From CAVTWH01 sp963850915 (lineage in GTDB: Bacteria > Actinomycetota > Actinomycetes > Mycobacteriales > Micromonosporaceae): DNA of 64,000 nt. Positions 35,405 through 43,058 of the stretch are shown here, in pieces. The position numbers and the translations under genes are program-made. The stretch covers positions 186,001-250,000 of the forward strand of contig CAWKND010000011.1 of the NCBI GenBank assembly GCA_963850915.1. Direction: 5' to 3'. Under the pieces are notes generated by a model, which saw only the letters and a program-made list of their open reading frames with translations, was not told where the DNA came from and ran no database searches. Numbering within the stretch: position 1 is the first letter of the stretch; each line of letters opens with the position of its first letter.

Positions 35405-35435
35405 CCGCAGATTCTTCCAATGGAAGAATCTGCGG
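35405..35435. promoter_or_regulatory. 31-base palindrome between TetR gene and MFS gene
   Basis: Arms CCGCAGATTCTTCCA (35405-35419) and its exact complement (35421-35435) flank one base. It lies 12 bases past the TetR stop and 71 bases before the transporter start. Its near-zero loop is unlike a hairpin terminator and suits a dimeric repressor operator, but a terminator role cannot be excluded. Confidence 0.6.
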
Positions 35436-35447
35436 TCAAGGGCCTAC

Positions 35448-36068
35448 CTACCGGACCACGTCGCCCTGCGTCGAAGCCGGGAGCAGCCGGTCGAGCAGCG
35501 CCAGCGTCCGGCCCACGTCAACCGCTGCCGGATCGAGCAGCCACTGCAGTTGCAGCCCATCGGATGCGGCGATGACCAGCGACGCGGCGTCGTTGGGATC
35601 GAGATCCGCGGCGATCGCGCCGGACTGCTGTCCGGCCCGGATCCGCTCGACCAGGTAGCCACGCACCTCCGTGAAACGTCCACGGACGAAGTCCCGGGTG
35701 AGCGGATGCTGCTGCCCTTGCAGCGCGTCCGTGGTCAGCGTGGCGTACAGCTCGACCAGCCCCGGGATCGCGCGGTTGCGCTCCGCACTGCGCTGCAACA
35801 GCCCGACCGCCGAGACGCCCGCCGGCGGCGGGTCGTCGTGCTCCAGCTGTTCGTGCGCGCGGTACACCTCGACAAGCAGCTCGTCGCGGGACGGGAAGTA
35901 GTACCGCAGCGCCGCGTGCGAGACGCCGATCGCCTCACCGATCGCCCGCAGGGAGGTACCCACGCCCCGCTCCGCGAACAACTCGATCGCCCGGGACAGA
36001 ATCTCCGCGCGCCGTACTGCGGCCTTCCGGTACGAACGCTCACGCCCCTGCGTACTGTCCTTCTCCAC
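35448..36068 (-). CDS. TetR-family transcriptional regulator
   Basis: This 206-residue protein has an N-terminal HTH (ILSRAIELFAERGVGTSLRAIGEAIGVSHAALRYYFPSRDELL) and a C-terminal ligand domain (LVELYATLTTDALQGQQHP). GTG 36068 gives the shorter, well-bounded start. It probably represses the downstream MFS exporter through the palindrome at 35405-35435; the ligand is unknown. Confidence 0.88.
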   Translation of the reverse strand: MEKDSTQGRERSYRKAAVRRAEILSRAIELFAERGVGTSLRAIGEAIGVSHAALRYYFPSRDELLVEVYRAHEQLEHDDPPPAGVSAVGLLQRSAERNRAIPGLVELYATLTTDALQGQQHPLTRDFVRGRFTEVRGYLVERIRAGQQSGAIAADLDPNDAASLVIAASDGLQLQWLLDPAAVDVGRTLALLDRLLPASTQGDVVR

Positions 36069-36176
36069 CCGCGCATCGTACGGAGAACCCCAGCTCTGGG
36101 CGGTGTACCGGGAACCACCGCCGGTCAGCTCGTCCCGTACTTCCCCGCGGTAGCGCCGGCGTGTGACCATTGCCAA

Positions 36177-36356
36177 ATGGACAAGGAACCCACAGACCTT
36201 GACAGTGCGCGTGACCGGGATGCTCGCTACCGCACGCTGCCAGCGCGCATCCATCCCAACGCCACCGTCGAAATGGTCGCCACCACGTCGCCGCAGAGCC
36301 GACCCGAGGCAGCCGGTACCGAGGAGCAGCGTCAGGTCTTTCTCGCCGGGGGCTGA
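36177..36356 (+). CDS. Small hypothetical protein
   Basis: A 59-residue hydrophilic frame (MDKEPTDLDSARDRDARYRTLPARI...). Third positions are fairly rich in G/C. It starts 109 bases from the divergent TetR start and has no clear ribosome site. I recognise no family and rate it as tentative. Confidence 0.4.
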   Translation: MDKEPTDLDSARDRDARYRTLPARIHPNATVEMVATTSPQSRPEAAGTEEQRQVFLAGG

Positions 36357-36374
36357 GCCTCGACATACGCCGCC

Positions 36375-37634
36375 CTACCCGATCGCGGGTGCCGTGTCAT
36401 CGAGGCGGGCGTGCCGGTACGGGCTGATGGCCAGGCCGGCCGCTACGACAGCGAAGCCCACGGCGGCCGCGTACAGCATCGGGCGGTAGCCCACCGCGTC
36501 GGCGAGTACGCCGCCCAGGGGCGCTCCGACGACGATCATCGCTCTGTTGATCGACCGCCTGGTGGCGTTCGACCGGCCCTGCAGCTGGTCGGGGGTGATC
36601 GACTGCATGTAGCCCATCTCGTTCGAGTTTGCCGCGCCCATCGTCAGCCCGAGCAGGAACTCGCCGGCGGCGAAGACGACCCATCCGCCCCAACCGTGCC
36701 AGCCTGAGGCTATTAGCGCCCAAGCCATCCCGTTGCCGAGAATGCACGCGATGACGACGCGGCCGGCCCCGAACCGGGTGCCGAGCGCCGCGGCGCTCAG
36801 CGCGCCGAGTAGTCCGCCGGCGCCGCCGGCCGCCAGCGCCAGCCCCAGCGCGAACGGGCTCAGCCCCAGCGTCCGTAGCGCGAACACCGGCAGCGTCGCG
36901 CCGGCGATCGAGTTGACCAGGAACCAGCCATGCGTACTCAGCACGTACGGGCCGAGCGTCCGGTGGCGGTAGATCCACCGAAACCCCTCGACCGCCTCAC
37001 CGCGGACACCTCGAAGCGAGAATCGCTGCGAAGGCGGCTCAGCGACCGGTACGCGCAACAGCAGCAGGCCGGAAGCGAGGTAGCTGGCCGCGTCGATCAG
37101 GACTGCCCACGGCGCGGTCAGCAGCGAAACCAGACCACCGGCAAGCGCCGGGCCCGAGGTCTGCGCGACGGCGTCGCTCTGGTCGAGCCTGGCATTGGCG
37201 CGGGTGAGCAGTCGCGGCGGCACGAGGCGAGGGAGGAACGACTGCGAAGCGGCGTCATTGGCGAGTGACGCCAGCCCGAACACGATCATGAACGCCACCA
37301 GGGCGACAAGCGACAGGTGATGCGCCACCGCCAGCGCCGGGATAGCGACGAGCAGGACGCAGCGTACAAAGTCGGTCGTCACCAGGATCGGCCGACGGCG
37401 TGCCCGATCGACGAACACGCCGGCGAACACACCGAACAGCAGGTACGGCAGCCACCGCGCCGCACTGACCAGACCCACCTCGGCAGCTCCGCCGTGCAGC
37501 GTGAGTACGACGAGGACCTGGATGGCCAGCGTCGTGACGTAGGTACCGAACGACGAGACGGTGGCCGCGGCCCAGAAGGGTCCGAAACCGGGGCTGCCGC
37601 GCAGACCCTCCGGGCTTCGCGCGACGCTGGTCAT
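36375..37634 (-). CDS. MFS transporter, EntS/MFS_3-like
   Basis: This 419-residue protein has twelve helices with FGPFWAAATVSSFGTYVTTLAIQ at the start, DRARRRPILV loop, and RANARLDQSDAVAQTSGPALAGGLVS, typical of the MFS_3 (enterobactin exporter EntS-like) group. These export siderophores or antibiotics. Start ATG 37634; a GTG one codon earlier is possible. Substrate unknown. Confidence 0.85.
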   Translation of the reverse strand: MTSVARSPEGLRGSPGFGPFWAAATVSSFGTYVTTLAIQVLVVLTLHGGAAEVGLVSAARWLPYLLFGVFAGVFVDRARRRPILVTTDFVRCVLLVAIPALAVAHHLSLVALVAFMIVFGLASLANDAASQSFLPRLVPPRLLTRANARLDQSDAVAQTSGPALAGGLVSLLTAPWAVLIDAASYLASGLLLLRVPVAEPPSQRFSLRGVRGEAVEGFRWIYRHRTLGPYVLSTHGWFLVNSIAGATLPVFALRTLGLSPFALGLALAAGGAGGLLGALSAAALGTRFGAGRVVIACILGNGMAWALIASGWHGWGGWVVFAAGEFLLGLTMGAANSNEMGYMQSITPDQLQGRSNATRRSINRAMIVVGAPLGGVLADAVGYRPMLYAAAVGFAVVAAGLAISPYRHARLDDTAPAIG

Positions 37635-37782
37635 CACGCATGCCTACCAGAGACAAGATCGCGGGAAAACCGGCCGCTCGACCAGGATCGCGGGCGGCCC
37701 CGATTCCCGAGCCGCCATCGGCACATCGGCCCAGGCGTGAACCCGGCCCGGCGGCAGACCGGCGGCAGATCAGTCGCGTCGG

Positions 37783-38448
37783 TCAGGCATGGGCGACGCC
37801 CGCGATCTGGGTGTTGAACGGGACGAACGGGGTGTGCAGCCGGTGCTGCTCGATCTCGACCCGGGCGAACCCGGCGGCGCGCAGCAGCCCGGCCAGGTCC
37901 CGTTCGCACGAGCACCCCTCGAATGTCCAGGCCCACGGCCGGCGCATTGCTCGTTGGAGAGCGCGCGTGGGGGTACCGGCCGGGGCGACGACGTGCTCCA
38001 CGAAGCGGAAGGTGCCGCCCGGACGCAGGATGCGCCGGATCTCCGCCAGGACCTCGGCGGGATCGGTCACCGTGCAGAGCACGAGCGAAGAGATCACGCT
38101 GTCGACGCTCTCGCCGGGGAGGTCGGTGTGCTCGGCGAGACGGTCGCGCAGGTCGAGGTGCACGCCGTGGCGCCCGGCGGCGGCCCGCAGCCGCCGGTGC
38201 ATGGGGACGTTGGGTTCGATGGCGACGAGCGTCGATCCCGGGGGCAGGTACCGGAGGTTGGCACCCACTCCGGGGCCGAGCTCGACCACCGTCTGGGGCA
38301 GCCCGGCGAACACGCGCCGCTTGTACTGCCGCAGGCTCCACTCGATGTACGGGCCCATCACGCTGAAGAACGCGGCGTTGAACGGTCCACGCCCCCCGTG
38401 TACCTCGAAGCCGGTAGCTGGGCACACAGCCATGTCGTTGTCGGTCAC
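37783..38448 (-). CDS. SAM-dependent methyltransferase (UbiE/METTL7-like)
   Basis: This 221-residue protein has the SAM motif VVELGPGVGANLRYLPP, acidic VAIEPNVPMHRRL, and VDSVISSLVLCTVTDPAEVLAEIRRILRPGG, then FVEHVVAP. The sequence is close to METTL7/UbiE-type small-molecule methyltransferases. GTG start. Substrate unknown; neighbours do not fix the pathway. Confidence 0.85.
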   Translation of the reverse strand: MTDNDMAVCPATGFEVHGGRGPFNAAFFSVMGPYIEWSLRQYKRRVFAGLPQTVVELGPGVGANLRYLPPGSTLVAIEPNVPMHRRLRAAAGRHGVHLDLRDRLAEHTDLPGESVDSVISSLVLCTVTDPAEVLAEIRRILRPGGTFRFVEHVVAPAGTPTRALQRAMRRPWAWTFEGCSCERDLAGLLRAAGFARVEIEQHRLHTPFVPFNTQIAGVAHA

Positions 38449-38541
38449 AAGAGTCCTCGCCTCACTGGTCGGTACCAGGAAACTCTGCGCCGATCCAGCA
38501 GGCGTGTCAGGCGTGGAACTACCCCACTGTCGCCGTACCGC

Positions 38542-39588
38542 TCACAGCTGATCGCGGCGCGCGCTGTACCACGCGGCGATCTGGGCGCGGGACCGGAACC
38601 CCAGGCGCAGCCGGATCCGTTCGACGTGCCCCTCGGCCGAGCGTTCGTCGATCCCCATGCGCGTCGCGATCTCGCGATTCGTGCACCCTTGGCTCACCAG
38701 GTCCGCGACCTCGCGCTGGCGAGCCGTCAACCCGTCGGCGCGGCGCCGTGGGACGGGCAGGCCGAGGAACCGGCGGACCACGCGTACCAGCTCCTCCCGG
38801 TCGCCCGCGTACGGCATGTGTGATCGGCCGGGCAGCAGGATCAGCTGGGCACCGCTGATGCCGTCGGCAAGGGCTTCGGCCTGCGCGACCGGTGCCGCGC
38901 GGTCGCCGGTGCGGTGGACGACCAACGTCGGTACCCGCACCTCACCGAGGCGGTCGCTGACGTCGAGCTCGTAGCTGAGCGCGAGTAGCGCCCGGGCGGT
39001 GGCGGCGCTCGAGCACGCTCGCTGGTAGCGGGCGAACTCGGCACGTGTCGCGTGATCGGCGTCGGGGGCGAAGATGTCGGTCAGCACGTCCGATCCCAGC
39101 CCCCAGTGCGACTCGACCAGCCCCAGCACGTGATCGCGTACACCTGGCGGGGAGAGGTCGCTGCCGCGTACCCAGCCGCCGTAGAGCACCAGGCGCCGCA
39201 CGGTGTCGGGGTGGGCCGCAGCCCACGCCACGGCCACCGGGGCGCCCATGGACGTACCCATCAGATCGAATGGTTCGTCCAGCATCGCCGCGACCGCGGC
39301 CAGTTGCTCGAGCTCGGACGCCAGCGACGCCGGGTGATCCGCGGCCGCCGACAGCCCGCATCCGGCGCGGTCGTAGCGCACGAGTCGACAGCCCTGCGCC
39401 AACGCCTCGTACAGCGCCCGCTCCGCCGGCAGCTCCCAGCCCAGTTGGAGGTGGGTGAGCCAACCCGTCACGTAGACCAGCGGCCGGCCCGCACCGACCG
39501 ACGCGTACCACACGGTGGTGCCATCGGCCAGCGTCACCTGATCGAGCCGTTGCTGCACCACACGATTCTCGCTCACGCCCGCCCGCAT
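38542..39588 (-). CDS. Alpha/beta-hydrolase fused to a LuxR-type HTH domain
   Basis: Residues 15-270 form a full alpha/beta-hydrolase with GTSMGAP (nucleophile S113) and the acid and His residues in TGDRAAP and GRSHMPY. Residues about 283-345 are a LuxR-type helix-turn-helix (LTARQREVADLVSQGCTNREIATRMGIDERSAEGHVERIRLRLG). The fusion would let a ligand or substrate of the hydrolase fold control DNA binding directly, as a one-component regulator. ATG 39588; GTG 39576 is an alternative. Such fusions occur in actinobacteria, but ligands are mostly unknown. Confidence 0.85.
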   Translation of the reverse strand: MRAGVSENRVVQQRLDQVTLADGTTVWYASVGAGRPLVYVTGWLTHLQLGWELPAERALYEALAQGCRLVRYDRAGCGLSAAADHPASLASELEQLAAVAAMLDEPFDLMGTSMGAPVAVAWAAAHPDTVRRLVLYGGWVRGSDLSPPGVRDHVLGLVESHWGLGSDVLTDIFAPDADHATRAEFARYQRACSSAATARALLALSYELDVSDRLGEVRVPTLVVHRTGDRAAPVAQAEALADGISGAQLILLPGRSHMPYAGDREELVRVVRRFLGLPVPRRRADGLTARQREVADLVSQGCTNREIATRMGIDERSAEGHVERIRLRLGFRSRAQIAAWYSARRDQL

Positions 39589-40182
39589 CGGGCGCGGGGC
39601 GGCATCGGCACAAGGTTCGGTACAGCCGACCCTGGTCGTCCCGGCGTGCTTGTCCTCTCGAAGCGAGCTGGGCTGCGAAACCTGTCAGCCGGCGGCCGCG
39701 TTTTGGCAGCCCGGCACCCACCTGGCCGGTCCAGCCCGGTGGCAAGAATCAACGGAACTCGATCTTGTCAAAGCGCTCGTACGGCTCAGACGAAGCGCGC
39801 TGGCACCGGGACCGGACAGAGCAGCCGGAGGACTGAGAGTACGTGCCCGATTTCATATAGGCGAATAGTCGCGTGTGCGTGGTTGCCTCCAGCGTGACCC
39901 TCTGAATAAAGTGTGGCATCGGCAGTTGCTTTGGTCGTCATCTATCTGATGCCCACCGGAAAATGGCCCGGTCGAGACGTCCTTCGGGGCGCGAAACTGG
40001 ATTGCTCCGAAAGGTGTCACCTACGCCCAATGCATGGTTCGAGCTTGGACCTGGGACTGTCGATGCCGGCACACGGCCACTGCGGACTAGGAAGGTGATG
40101 TATTACCGGCGGGCATGAACGATGAGGATTCGGCTTTCTTAGAAATTGCGAGGAGTGGACCTCCTCGAACGGGGGATCAGGC
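39589..40182. other. Intergenic region, AT-richer, upstream of XRE gene
   Basis: About 594 bases without a convincing gene. It is richer in A/T than the surroundings, particularly around 39830-40180, and has few G/C-biased codons in any frame. It contains a short inverted repeat CGAGGAG-N5-CTCCTCG at 40149-40167, directly before the ribosome site of the XRE gene, which could be an operator or an RNA hairpin. Two short frames (39650-39868 and 39913-40098, plus strand) have no clear support. Confidence 0.6.
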
Positions 40183-40995
40183 GTGGATGATCAGCATAAA
40201 CTAGGTGAACGCGAGCCAAAATCCGAACTCGGTAAGTTTCTGCGGCTACGGCGGGATCGCCTCACGCCTCAGGACGTGGGCTTGCCGACATCGCGGTCGC
40301 GCCGCGCCACCGGTCTCCGGCGAGAGGAGGTCGCCATCCTGGCCGGAGTCAGCGTCACCTGGTACACGCACCTGGAGCAGGGGCGAGGCGGGGACGTGTC
40401 GCCGGCCGTACTCAATGGGGTCACCCGGGCACTGAAGCTCAATGAGGATGAACGCCGGTACATGCACTACCTCATGTACGGCCGGGTCATGGACTCACGT
40501 CCACTCGACGGGAACGAATCCCTCTTCGAGCCACTGAAGAAGATCATCGACCTGGAGAACGCGAATCCGTATCCGGTATACCTGCTTGATGGTGCGTGCG
40601 ATCTGCTTGCCTGGAACGACGCCGCAGTCGAATGGTACGACGACTGGGGCGGATTATCGGAGGAGAAGCGCAATCTCCTCGTATGGATGCTGACGGCGCC
40701 CGCGGCGAAGTGTCGCATTGTCAACTGGGAGGCGACCGCGTGCGATGTTGTCATGCAGTGGCGAGCACATATCGCACGCAAATCGGGGAATGGCCGGTCG
40801 GCCAGGCTCATCAGCTATCTGGAAGACAAGAGTCCGGAGTTCCGGTCGTGGTGGGGTAGTTATCTGGTACTGGAACACCGAATCAGGAGCCTGGTACTGA
40901 ATCATCCGACGGATGGTGTGCGAGCCTTGCACTCCGTGCCGGTGTCTACGTTTTACCAAGACGACCCGATCATTGTCTTCCACGTGCCGGCGTGA
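40183..40995 (+). CDS. XRE-family regulator with MmyB-like ligand-binding domain
   Basis: This 270-residue protein has an N-terminal XRE HTH (LGKFLRLRRDRLTPQDVGLP, TGLRREEVAILAGVSVTWYTHLEQGRG) and a C-terminal domain (DLENANPYPVYLLDGACDLLAWNDAA) of the MmyB/PAS-like ligand-binding type. Members respond to fatty acids or other small ligands. GTG 40183 follows GGGGGATC. Codon use here is less G/C-biased than that of most neighbours, so it may have been acquired recently. Its stop lies inside the first copy of a 22-bp tandem repeat. Confidence 0.86.
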   Translation: MDDQHKLGEREPKSELGKFLRLRRDRLTPQDVGLPTSRSRRATGLRREEVAILAGVSVTWYTHLEQGRGGDVSPAVLNGVTRALKLNEDERRYMHYLMYGRVMDSRPLDGNESLFEPLKKIIDLENANPYPVYLLDGACDLLAWNDAAVEWYDDWGGLSEEKRNLLVWMLTAPAAKCRIVNWEATACDVVMQWRAHIARKSGNGRSARLISYLEDKSPEFRSWWGSYLVLEHRIRSLVLNHPTDGVRALHSVPVSTFYQDDPIIVFHVPA

Positions 40996-41049
40996 CGAGG
41001 GCTCGGTGCCGGCGTGACGAGGGCTCGGTGCCGGCGTGACGAGGGCTCG
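40984..41049. repeat. 22-bp tandem repeat, three copies over the XRE stop codon
   Basis: Units begin at 40984, 41006 and 41028 with sequence GTGCCGGCGTGACGAGGGCT plus CG. The first contains the stop TGA of the XRE gene. The array may be a duplication of the gene end. Confidence 0.85.
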
Positions 41050-41060
41050 GCGGGCGGCAA

Positions 41061-42311
41061 TCAGCTGACGGGTAGCCTGTGCAACGCCAACATGGTGATG
41101 TCGTCGTGCTGATTGCCGTTTCCCGCGTGTCGCCGCACCGCAGTGTCTAGTGCATCCACCAGGCCCATCGCTGAGTCCCAGTGCCGGCTCGCCAGGTCCA
41201 GCACCCGATCCATTCCGAAGAAGTCGCCCACGGAGCTGCGCGCTTCCGACACGCCATCGGTGTACATGAGCAGGTGATCGCCGGGCGCCATCGTTTCGTG
41301 CGCCACCAGGTACCGGCTGTGCCGAAATACGCCGATCGCCGGACCCGTCGGTGGCAGCAGTGTGTGGCGGCCGTCGGCGTGGACGAGTATCGCCGGGTTG
41401 TGGCCGCCATTGATGTACAGCAGGGCGCCGGACGATGGCTCCAACATCGCAAAGAACAACGTGCAGAAGTACCCCTGCCGTTGGTGGTGGCGTGCCATGT
41501 AGCTGTTGGTACTCGACACCGCGTGCAACAACGGTCCGGCCCCGATGGAGAGCATGGGATTCGGTGCCTGCGCGGTGCCTCCGGACAGCCGTGTGATCGA
41601 TTCGCTCGCCTGCTCCGCGCTGTGCCGCAGCATCGTGCGGATCAGCGCTACGAACATCGCTGCGCCGATGCCTTTGTCGCACACGTCGGCGACAACCGTG
41701 GCGAGGAGGCGCTCCCCGGCCACCGGGAAGACGTCGTAAAAGTCGCCCGCCACCTGGTGAGCAGGCCGGAACTTCACCGCCGTCTGCCATCCGTCCGGCA
41801 CAGGAATGCTGTCGGGAAGGAAACCACGCTGGATGGTGCGGGCGATGCTCAGGTCACGCTCATGGGCGAGCAGGCTGGCGGCGTTTGCCATCTCCTCGAC
41901 CGCCATCGTGAGTTCCCCCCGCTCCCAGCAAGCCGTGAGCCGCTTGCGAAGCAAGGCTGGCCGGAAGGGCCGGGTCACATAGTCGAATCCACCGCGTACG
42001 CACGTCTCGAGCTGGGCGATATCGCTCTCCGGATAGACGATGGTGGTCGGCAGGCGTCCCTGAACGGCGAACCGTTCGCTCAGCAGGGCCACCCGCTGCA
42101 GCCCGAGATCGGCAGACATCAGCAGGACATCGGGGGGCGTGCTGTGCTCGGCCAGCAGGTCCGTCTCGCTGGTGATCGCCTCCCGGGCCTCGAAGCCGCC
42201 ACGGCGCAGTGCGTCGCCAAGTTCGTGGACAGCGCTCGGCTGCGGGCCGACGATCAACACCGTGGGGCGCCTCAGTGGCGGGTCACCCGGGCGTCGGCCG
42301 GGTTCACGCAT
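41061..42311 (-). CDS. Receiver-like domain fused to PP2C/SpoIIE phosphatase (RsbU-like)
   Basis: Residues 15-135 look like a response-regulator receiver (PTVLIVGPQPSAVHELGDALRRGG), but where the phospho-acceptor Asp should stand, after strand 3, the sequence is DVLLMSADLG, so a Ser replaces it. A PP2C domain follows (about 190-410: HQVAGDFYDVFPV, VVADVCDKGIGAAM, LLMYTDGVSEARS, QHDDITMLALH) with its metal Asp residues kept. So it is a phosphatase with a pseudo-receiver sensor. ATG 42311 overlaps the HATPase stop by 8 bases. Confidence 0.85.
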   Translation of the reverse strand: MREPGRRPGDPPLRRPTVLIVGPQPSAVHELGDALRRGGFEAREAITSETDLLAEHSTPPDVLLMSADLGLQRVALLSERFAVQGRLPTTIVYPESDIAQLETCVRGGFDYVTRPFRPALLRKRLTACWERGELTMAVEEMANAASLLAHERDLSIARTIQRGFLPDSIPVPDGWQTAVKFRPAHQVAGDFYDVFPVAGERLLATVVADVCDKGIGAAMFVALIRTMLRHSAEQASESITRLSGGTAQAPNPMLSIGAGPLLHAVSSTNSYMARHHQRQGYFCTLFFAMLEPSSGALLYINGGHNPAILVHADGRHTLLPPTGPAIGVFRHSRYLVAHETMAPGDHLLMYTDGVSEARSSVGDFFGMDRVLDLASRHWDSAMGLVDALDTAVRRHAGNGNQHDDITMLALHRLPVS

Positions 42312-42720
42312 CGCCGAGCCTGGACACGGAGATCGTGCTTCGGTTCCGGTCGTTGACGCGTTCGTAGTGGAGTTCCGCTGCTCCGCGCGTGGCCAGCAGC
42401 AGGCCGTAGCCGCCCGCTTCGCCCTCGGACAGCTTGCTCATCGGCTGCGGCCCAGGGTCATGCGTGCGTGGATCGAATTCCGGTGCCGCGTCCTCTATCT
42501 GTATCCATACGCGGTCCTGCCCGACTCCGCTTCTCAGCCAAACCGGACCGTCGCCGTGGTAACCATGCTGGGCGGCGTTGGTGACGATCTCCTCGGTGGC
42601 CAGGCGCAGCCAGTAGGCCTGTTGCCGGGGTAGCCGGGACTCCCGCGCGAGTGCCTCGACGAATTCTGCGATGATCTCCACGCAGTTCCCGACGTCGATT
42701 TCGAGATCGCATGCGATCAT
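42304..42720 (-). CDS. Anti-sigma HATPase (RsbW-like)
   Basis: This 138-residue protein has LRLATEEIVTNAAQHGYHGD (N box) and a G2-like GGYGLLLATRGAAELHYERV, with a weak G1 (IEDAAPEFDPR). It overlaps the upstream STAS stop as ATGA, and the following phosphatase by 8 bases, so the three are translated together. It is expected to bind an anti-anti-sigma STAS protein or a sigma factor. Confidence 0.85.
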   Translation of the reverse strand: MIACDLEIDVGNCVEIIAEFVEALARESRLPRQQAYWLRLATEEIVTNAAQHGYHGDGPVWLRSGVGQDRVWIQIEDAAPEFDPRTHDPGPQPMSKLSEGEAGGYGLLLATRGAAELHYERVNDRNRSTISVSRLGDA

Positions 42721-43040
42721 GTGGGCTCACCGGCCTCCTGGAGGACGATGCTGTGGTCGAAACCGACGAGCCTGATCGTCTCAGCGACCTGAGCCTGCGC
42801 CCCGATGAAGGAGATTCGGACGGTGTCCGGCATTTTCTGGTGCGCGAACACCAGGCAGCGCAGGCCGGCGGACGACATGTACGTCAGGCCGTCGGCGATG
42901 AGGACCAGCTGGCTGACGTCACTGCTCGCGGCTACGTTGATCAGCTCGTTGAAGCGCGGCGCTGATCGGGCGTCCAGCTCGCCGACCAGCCGGATCATTG
43001 CGACTCCGTCTGCTGTCTGTAGCTTCGCATCGAAGGCCAT
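42717..43040 (-). CDS. STAS-domain anti-sigma factor antagonist
   Basis: This 107-residue STAS protein has LVLIADGLTYMSSAGLRCLVFAHQKM, with the conserved Ser in S-S-A-G, and MIRLVGELDARSAPRFNELI near the start. It starts an operon whose ATGA overlap couples it to the HATPase and then the phosphatase. It is the second partner-switching set of the window, about 12 kb from the first. Confidence 0.88.
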   Translation of the reverse strand: MAFDAKLQTADGVAMIRLVGELDARSAPRFNELINVAASSDVSQLVLIADGLTYMSSAGLRCLVFAHQKMPDTVRISFIGAQAQVAETIRLVGFDHSIVLQEAGEPT

Positions 43041-43058
43041 CTTGGAGCCTTTCAGAAG

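Noticed and set aside
34863..36356. A 497-codon plus-strand frame opposite the MFS and TetR genes
   Set aside because: It is antisense to well-supported genes. Only its last 59 codons, beyond the TetR start, could be a gene and are listed as tentative.
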